The notes beneath the pieces are model-generated. The model saw only the letters and a program-made list of their open reading frames with translations, ran no database searches and was not told the origin of the DNA. From contig JAZBRS010000023.1 in NCBI GenBank assembly GCA_037176725.1, positions 27,027,001-27,091,000 of the forward strand: a stretch of 64,000 nucleotides of DNA. The letters run 5' to 3'. Source of the stretch: Posidonia oceanica. Taxonomy: Eukaryota > Streptophyta > Magnoliopsida > Alismatales > Posidoniaceae. A program made the position numbers and the translations under genes. Positions 57,104 through 64,000 of the stretch are shown here, piece by piece; within the stretch, counting starts at the first letter, position 1; each line of letters opens with the position of its first letter.

Positions 57104-58245
57104 GGAATGCTGCGTGGTAGAAAGGTAGAGAAGTAAGGGTCTCCCTGGAGTGGGGGAACCAAGACAGGAGGCTTAATCAACAGCTGCTTGATCTTGGCAA
57201 ATGCAGCCTGACACTCCTCGCTCCAAGGAATCTGCGCATTTTTCTTCAGGAGCTTGAATATGGGCTCGCAAATGGGCGTAAGCTGTGCAATGAAGCGACT
57301 GATGTATTGTAAACGTCCAAGCAGGCCTCTAACCTCCTTTTCGGTCCGAGGGGGTGGCATATCCACGACGGCTTTGGCCTTCATCAGGTCCACTTCAATC
57401 CCCCTTTGGCTAACAATGTAGCCCAGCAGTTTACTAGAAGACACCTCGAATATACACTTGTTGGGGTTCAAGCGCAGCTTGCATTTTCGTAGACGGGTAA
57501 AGAGCTTCTTTAAACAGGCAAGATGATCTTCAAGCTCTTTGATTTTAGCAATCATGTCGTCTACATAGACCTCCACCTCTTGGTGCATGAGGTCGTGAAA
57601 CAGTGCAGTCATGGCCCTCTGATAGGTTGCGCCAGCATTCTTCAGTCCGAACGGCATAACTTGGTAGCAGAAGACCCCCCAAGGGGTGATGAATGAAGTC
57701 TTTTCCATGTCTTCTTCTGTCATTTTGATCTGGTTATAACCGGAAAAGCCGTCCATGAAGGAGAGCATCTTGTGGCCCGTTGTATTGTCGACTAGGATGT
57801 CAATGTGAGGCAATGGGAAGTCGTCCTTGGGACTCGCCTTGTTCAGGTCCCTGTAGTCGATGTAGATCCGGACGCGGCCATCTTTCTTGGGCACAGGTAC
57901 AATGTTTGCCAGCCACTCAGGATAAAGGACGACCTTGAGGAAATTGACTCTGTGCTGCTTCATGATCTCTTCTTTGATCATAAGCAACCACTGCGGTCGC
58001 CATCTTCTCAGTTTCTGCTTTACTGACTTAGCATCTAGATCCAAGGATAGATTGTGCACCACTATCTCTATATCAAGGCCAACCATATCTTCGTAACTCC
58101 AGGCAAAGACATCCGCATACTCTTTTAAGAATGCGATGAACTCTGCTCGAGCCTGGAGGGATAGCTGGGCACTGATGCGAACTTCTCTGACTTCCTCAGC
58201 TGTGTCGATATTAACAACCTCTGTTTCTTCTTCAACATGGAGGTT
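57088..58245 (-). pseudogene. Tat reverse transcriptase
   Basis: Frame open to about 58245, although the first ATG is at 58086. Upstream part FAWSYEDMVGLD, then VPKKDGRVRIYIDYRDLN, DFPLPHIDILVD, FMDGFSGYNQIKM, MPFGLKNAGATYQR and the catalytic YVDD in VEVYVDDMIAK; a connection domain with GLLGRLQYISRFIAQLTPIC follows. The core itself has no stop. A one-base shift near 58245 separates it from the protease frame and another near 57095 from RNase H. Confidence 0.9.
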
Positions 58246-60989
58246 GGGGCCTTTGGGTCGTCGTCGTAGGGCCGGAACTCGGGCAATGGTTCGTCAATCT
58301 CATCCTCGCTTGTATCATCCTCCTCTCCGTAGGCAATAAGTTCTGAGAGGATCTCTTTCTCGAAAGAAGGATTTGTGATGTCGAAAGAGTGTATATGTTC
58401 CGCTGCCTGGCCCTGGTGACGCTTCAGGATAGTCACGCTTACTCGAGTATTCTTGTAGCCTCGGTGCGCGACCTCCGTCCTGGCAACACCTTTTGTCTGC
58501 TCTGGCCTGACTGATTTTGCTGAGTGCTCTGCTGATGCTGCTGAGGGCCCCGCTGATTCTGTCACTGATACTGCTGATGGCCATGCTACTGAGGCTGCTG
58601 ATGATTCTGTTACTGATTCTGCTTTCTGCTTTGTTGCTGCTGCTGCTTGGACTGCTAGTGCTTCCTCCTTTGAGTCTTCTAGTATGCTTGTGGAGGGTAT
58701 GCCAGACTGGTGGCTGATTTGGGCACTGCCGCTTGCTACACTGCCTGAGTGAGGCATGTGTTGCACAAACCACCTAGACCCACCTTCTGGTTGCAGAGTA
58801 ATGAGCTCATCTGGTCTAGGGGAGTCCGGTACTGCTAAGTCTTCTTCCAGGACCATGATAGTGGCATGGTCTTCTTGCAGAGGAGGGTCCGTAGCCACGG
58901 CTTTCCCTTTCCTTTCTGCGGCTTGGTGCTCTGCTAGGTCTTCTACTATCGACTTGAGCTGTTCCTGATAAAGTAGCTCTAAGTCGGACATCCATGAATC
59001 GACCTAGGCTTCTACCGCCACTCCTTCCTCCTCATTCAAGGGTGAGTCGACATAGTAGGCGCAGGAGGCCTGCGGCTCTGGCCCGGTTGCTAGATGGATC
59101 GCTGCCCTTGATATTTGCATGGTTTGGCTCACGGACGCACCTGATTGCAGCAGCTTCAACATCGGAGATCCAAATAGACTGGTCAGCGGGGCTGCAGATG
59201 GGTACGCTACTAGGGTCACTATTGCAGTTGGAGGGCAGGCAGAGGTGTTCTTCTGAGGGCCCAAGGACTGGGAGACTATGGTACTCAACTGGTCCTCTGC
59301 GTCTGGTTGTAACTGTGAGAGTGCGGCATTTGACGCCATGGGGGCCTGCCATGAAAGTTGCTGTTCTACGGCAGGAGGATGTGAAGCGGACTGCGCCGGC
59401 TGCATTCTCGGTGATGCGGCTGTTGAAGTGGGACGAGTCGCGCTGCTGACTGAATTCACTGACTGTCCCTCTAGAGAGAGTGACAGCGGTACTGATGCGA
59501 CTGCGACTGCAGGTAGCCTGCTTGATTGTACCTGAAGGAGTGTCTCTGACTTCTGAGTTGCCGCTGCTGCTTGTGCTTGTGATGCAGATGTGGCTGCAGA
59601 AATGTAAGAACTCGTCAGTTCTGCCACAGGGTTTGCTGAATTATCTGTTGTGTCTACTGAAGGTAGAGCCAAACAAACCGACCGTGGTGCCTCTATGCTG
59701 ACTAGAGTTTTGCTGCCAGTTGGGACTGCCTCTACTGTGCCAGACTGTTCCTCATCCGAGTAGTAGTCCTCAATGCAGACCCAATCTTCTGCCGGCACTG
59801 CGGCTTGGTCATCAGTTGATCCCAGAACTCCTGCACTGGTGAAGTTAGTGAGGTCTCTGGGGATGGCTAGTTCCTGATCCTTCAGCTGAAAGCAGTGATC
59901 TTCGTTGGGCTTGGGTTCATAACCGAGGCCTTCAGATTTCCTCCGCTCCACTGCCACAATCGGATCTGCGATCCCCTGGCCGTGACGCCCGAGCGGTGTA
60001 CCCTTTATGTAACTCCACCTGTGGCATACATTCTCGACCATTCGAAAGGGGTTGTTGTGAACAGCCAAGGAGTTGGCACGTTCAAGATCAGGAATGAAGT
60101 TAACCAGCTCACATCGATTAACGCGATACAAAGCTTCGGAAGTCTCAGGGTCAAAAGGGATAGTTTGTGAAGAGACGAGGGAGACTGCCTCGATCCGCTC
60201 CTTCTCAAAGTTCTCCGCCATGACGACAATGACATTATCGCCGTGACGGTACTTTATCATTCGATGGAGGGTCAAGGGAAGGACCTGATGCTTCTGGAGC
60301 CAAGGGCGCCCAAGCAGAAAGTTGAAGTTTGGCTTCAAGTCGACGACATAGAATTCTACATCGAATACGACCGGGCCAATGGCAAGAGGAATAATCAGGA
60401 TCCCTAGAGCGTCATGATGGGTGTTGTCAAAAGCTGTCATTCCTTTCATGGCTGGTGTGATATCCTCGGCTTTGAATCCGAGCTTAGTTGCAGTCCGCAA
60501 GGGGCAGACATTAAGGCTTGACCCGTTATCAACCAGCGTTAGAAGAAAGCGAAAGTTTTTGAACTGAACCGTGACGAACAGGGGTTGATTGTGATTAATC
60601 CCCGCCGGAGGCAGCTCATCACTCGTAAAAGAGATGACCTGGGGCTCCGCAATCATCCCTACCATGCTTTCCAAAGCTGAAGGCTCAATAGACTGGGACA
60701 CACAGGCGGCTTGGAACACGCGAAGAAAAGCCTCGCGGTGTTCGACAGAGGTGTGGATTAGGTCCCAAATGGAAATGTTGGCTTTCATCTTCTTAAGTTG
60801 AGATGTTATGTCAGCTTTGGATTGATTTTTCTTGGCAGCAGGAGGGGTAGTTTTGGCAAGCTTTAGAGGGGTAGTCATGCGAGATTGGGTTGCTATAGGT
60901 TGGGCAGGGATTTGGCTTGCTACAGGTAGGTTTGCGGCCGGATCTGCTATGGGTTGGTTAGAGGGTGGGGGCATAGCAGGTTCAGTCAT
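58125..60989 (-). pseudogene. Tat protease polyprotein region
   Basis: A 661-residue frame (59004-60989) followed in the same frame, after a TAG (59004-59006), by 288 more codons to 58125. The retropepsin domain lies at about residues 135-250: LLTLVDNGSSLNVCPL with D154-N155-G156-S157 at the active site, then LGILIIPLAIGP and FNFLLGRPWLQK. DNG is the usual form in Tat-like elements where many proteases have DTG/DSG. Long Ser/Ala/Gln-rich linkers flank it. Near the end the acidic EDDTSEDEIDEPLPEF leads to the frameshift into reverse transcriptase. The single TAG could be decay or, less likely, a readthrough site. Confidence 0.82.
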
Positions 60990-61440
60990 GCGTTATTTTC
61001 GCACACATTTCTATGGCATAGCTGTAAGGGACGCGATGGGTGTCCAGAGTTAAATCAATAACCACAGGAGCACGTGCTGCGAGCACAGGAGGGGTTACAG
61101 GGGGACCTACTGGATACTGAGGTCTATCTAAATGGTAAGCTTGTTGGGGTGGGAAGGCTGGGGCTGGCTGAGGTCTGCCTAGAAGATGTACAGGGGATCC
61201 TAGCTGAGGCCGCCCTAAGAGGTAGACAGGGGATCTAGGCTGGGCCCTAGCTAGGAGGTGTACAGGGGGTTGAGCCTGAGGAAGCACAGTAGGGGGCGCG
61301 AAGGGGCGCTCCGGCCTGGCACGTGGTCGGATCATGTGAACTCCCGACTCGGAGCCGGCACCAGCCACAAGATAGAGATTAATAGGGAAGGGCTCAGAGA
61401 TATCAGAGATCAGATTAGAGGGGTCTATTACAGATGTAGT
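60982..61440 (-). pseudogene. Gag C-terminal proline-rich linker
   Basis: A frame with repeats of the type QPRSPVYLLGRPQLGSPVHL, three to four copies of a ~13-residue unit. It ends with TGA overlapping the first codons of the protease frame (ATGACTGA), so protease would need a frameshift or reinitiation. Confidence 0.6.
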
Positions 61441-63825
61441 AGGCCAGAAGGAAAGACAGAGTGAATGCTTGACGTTCTCGCCCCTCCCGGATAGGAGTGC
61501 TCCAGTAGAGGTTGGCGGACGATGCCAGAATGAGGGGGAACGGCTGAATGAGCAGATGCATGAGTGTGTGCTTGAGTGGATGCCTCGTGCATGTCAATCA
61601 CAATCGTTCCCAATTCGATCAAGTCCTGAATTGCGTTCTGCAGGGAGTAGCAATTATCCGTCAAATGCCCGACACTTGAATGGAAATTGCAAAAGAGGTT
61701 CACCTTAAACCAATGCGGCAAGGGATTTGGGGGCAGGCAAACCTCCGAGAACTTCAGGAGCGATGCAACCTTTGGCAAGATGGCCGTGAGCGGTTCCACT
61801 AGTGGAGCGAACTTCTGCTTCTCAGTGGGTGGCCTTCTTTGCCTCTGGTATGAGCCTTGCTGAACCGGTGCGGCGGAGTAGACCGGTCTAGCGGTGGTAG
61901 TGATCTATGGTGTGGGTGGATTCCTAGGTGCAGGAGTATACACCATCTGAGATGGGGCAGTCCGGGATGGCAAGTGAACAGGCACAGCAGGAGAGTCGAC
62001 GAATGCAACAGCGGTCTTCGGAGCGTCTTTCTTCTTGGGACGGTTGTTGCTGCTACCGTTGTTGTTGTTGGAGGTGCTGCTGTTGGCACTATTACTGCTG
62101 ATCGCAGCCTGCTTAGCGAACGCAGAGAGAGCCGGGAAGTTGCCACTCCGCAAAGAACTCTTCACGCGCGCTCCAGCTCGGATGAGTGCTGCAAAAGTAG
62201 TGACTGGTTGAATGCTAAGCAGAGCCCCGAGAGATGGCTGCGCCCCTTTGATAATGATCTCAATAGACTCCTCGTGAGAGGGTTTATCTCGAACCTGTGA
62301 AGCAAGGGCGCGCCAGCGGCCGACGTACTCCCTGAACGGCTCGCTGGGATTTTGCTTGGTTGCGATCAAGTCTGCCCGCTTTGGGACTAAATCGAGGTTG
62401 AAGGAGTATTGTTCCAGAAACGCCTGACTGAGGTCGTTCCAAGTCTTGATGGCTGACATGTCAAGCGATGTGAACCACTTGAGTGCCGACCCGGTTAAGC
62501 TCTTCTAGAACAGGCGGATCAACAACCTCTCGTCAGCCTGAAGCTGAGCGAGATCACCGCAATAGGCCTTCAATTGTGCTACAGGGCAGCCCCTACCATT
62601 GTACTTGTCGAAGTCCAAGATTTTGAACTTCGGAGGGAGTACCGCCTCTGAAAAGCAACAGAAGTCCCGGAATTGGTAGGTCTGGTGCTCAGTATCCTGC
62701 ACTAGTCGTAGTGCCTTCTCCAAGACGTCCATCTGATTATTAATGGGGTCTGGATTTGCTGCCATAGGAGAGGGATCGGCAGGGGTAGTGAGCACATACG
62801 CTGAATGGGTCGCACCTAAGTGCTCCTCTGGATCTACCATAGCGTCGCCTAGTGGAGCAACGGGATGGCCAGCATATCCGTGCTTGGGAACTGTGTATGT
62901 AGGGATGTATGCAGGGTTCTAGGCCTGATGCAAGGGAGGAGGGTAGATGACATGCTGTGATGTGGGAGGGGTAGGATGCTGGAGCACCAGTTGCTGTATA
63001 GGCGGGGTGCCAGACAGCGAGCCAGTGGAGCTCCAGCTAGCCCAAAGGACTGACCACCAGGGGGAAGAGGAGCATGCTGTGCTAAGTGTTGTGCAGAAGG
63101 AGGCGGTAAATGGGCCCCCATCGTCGAAACCGTGAGCAGTTGAGACGATGGTCGAGGTGGAGGTGTAGAGGTAAATGCATGAAATGCAGGAACTGGCCTC
63201 AAAGGAACCTCAGGAGTGACAGGAGTAAAGGAGGGACGAACTGATAGAGTCATGCCCTGCAGTCTCTAGGCAAGCTCCATCAGGTGCTGGTACTGAGCCT
63301 CAGGCGTTCCGTCAGTGGGAATGCTGAAGTGCAATGCCGACGAAGATTGAGAAGGAAATGGCACGGACACAGACTGTCTGGGAGGAACAAGTGCTACAGT
63401 AAAAGTCGCAGCAGCGGTAGGAGAGATGTCAAAGGCGACATATCCCTGGGAAGGAGGGGGCAATGGCGTCTCCGAAATGCGAGTAACGGTTATCAAGATA
63501 GACTCGGCGACCGGATCTGGAGGAAGAGTAGCTTGCCAGTGTCCCGGGACATACTGAGATACCAGAGGCGTTAGGGGAGGAAACCCTGGCGTCGAAGGGG
63601 GAACAAAGGAGACAGAAAAAGCAACCGAAGGGGCCGAAGCGGAAACACCCTTCGTGACAGGAGTAAAGAGAGGCTCACTAACGTACTGGGCCATTGGTGA
63701 CCTAGAGCGCGTGAGAATAGGGCTGCGACAGGTATGCAAAGGGCGATTCCTAATAGGAGCTATCGTCGCAAATGCGGATAGCTCAGAAGGGGAATGGTCG
63801 CGAACAAGGTCACAATAGGGGTGTC
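61428..63825 (-). pseudogene. Tat gag (broken)
   Basis: The N-terminal part is Pro/Ser-rich (first ATG at 63694, MAQYVSEPLFTP). The retrotransposon gag core follows (PPKFKILDFDKYNGRGCPVAQL; WNDLSQAFLEQYSFNLDLVP; EPFREYVGRWRALASQV), then a Ser/Asn-rich basic stretch and the Tat-type Cys/His motif CNFHSSVGHLTDNC. TAG codons at 63266-63268, 62505-62507 and 61905-61907 interrupt otherwise continuous frames; frames also shift near 62850 and after about 61480. Gag would form the virus-like particle. This copy is unlikely to make full-length protein. Confidence 0.82.
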
Positions 63826-64000
63826 AGAAAGGGACAGTACTCGAGCTCTAGCAAGGAGAACTCGCTTACCGATCACTGCTGACACAAACAAAGACAAACA
63901 GGGATTAGAAACTAAAAGACAGATGCAAATGAGTTAAGTTAGATGGCATGAATGTTATGTATGCTTTCTAGTATGCCCCCATCACCTATCTAGTGTATCA
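63826..64000 (-). other. Region upstream of gag, cut by the window edge
   Basis: Leader sequence of the Tat element; no primer-binding site recognised. The 5' LTR must lie further right. Confidence 0.4.

Larger units (their letters stand above)
38123..64000 (-). mobile_element. Giant Tat-type Ty3/gypsy retrotransposon, partial
   Basis: Sense is the minus strand. From left to right on +: 3' LTR (with nested solo LTR), primer tract, tandem repeats, extra reading frame, integrase, dual RNase H, reverse transcriptase, protease, gag; the 5' LTR lies beyond 64000. The archaeal-type second RNase H between native RNase H and integrase is a mark of the Tat group (with Ogre). With two LTRs of about 5.86 kb and at least 14.5 kb of internal sequence, the intact element would exceed 26 kb. 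Confidence 0.88.

Noticed and set aside
58517..58717. Leucine-rich membrane-like frame on the plus strand
   Set aside because: Antisense shadow of the Ser/Ala/Gln-rich linker in the Tat polyprotein.
1..64000. tRNA, rRNA or other RNA genes
   Set aside because: None recognised by eye on either strand; a tRNAscan/Infernal run would be needed to exclude small ones.

Overview
The window is nuclear DNA of a flowering plant with a large, repeat-rich genome. Two host genes with plant-specific architecture sit in an island of about 22 kb (roughly 8.1-30.5 kb), and transposable elements fill both flanks. The very GC-rich 5' part of the intronless zinc-finger gene, next to an AT-rich kinase gene with kilobase introns, hints at a non-grass monocot; this is inference only.

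Left flank (1-8112). The tail of an old LTR of a Tat-type Ty3/gypsy family, sense strand +, is interrupted by a 5,904-bp solo LTR of the same family in the opposite orientation (1967-7870), bounded by a perfect 5-bp target duplication, CATTG.

Gene island. A ~200-bp tandem repeat (8113-8587) is followed by a short degenerate GRF-zinc-finger-like reading frame (8944-9288, -), a GAC/GAG-rich low-complexity block, an intact intronless STOP1/STOP2-type C2H2 zinc-finger gene (10773-11822, +), and a complete SERK-related leucine-rich-repeat receptor kinase gene on the minus strand. The kinase gene (14740-26805) could be assembled by eye into 11 coding exons with GT/AG junctions and consistent phase, giving 609 residues. 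A probable non-coding leader exon lies near 29038-29220.

Right flank (29775-64000). A decayed inverted repeat is followed by a badly mutated L1-type LINE of about 7.3 kb, with ORF1, endonuclease, reverse transcriptase and zf-RVT regions. The LINE abuts a giant Tat-type retrotransposon on the minus strand that runs off the right edge. Its 3' LTR (38123-49470) is itself interrupted by a second solo LTR of the family (40249-45732, target duplication GCATG); without the insertion the host LTR is about 5.86 kb. Inside the LTR come a purine-rich primer tract, a 1.6-kb block of hairpin-forming tandem repeats, an intact 400-residue extra reading frame related to DUF7745/plant-mobile-domain proteins, integrase, archaeal-type plus native RNase H, reverse transcriptase, protease and gag. 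The gag-pol frames carry several stops (many TAG) and frameshifts, so this copy is probably not autonomous.

The family shares several LTR traits: a 30-bp minisatellite with different copy numbers in each LTR, an ATGCAA-rich stretch, a hairpin whose outer stem differs between copies yet still pairs, and a sharp switch between a T-rich and a GC-rich block that may mark the promoter. The best candidates for something under-described are the intact extra reading frame of the Tat element, its nucleosome-sized higher-order repeats, and the covarying LTR hairpin.
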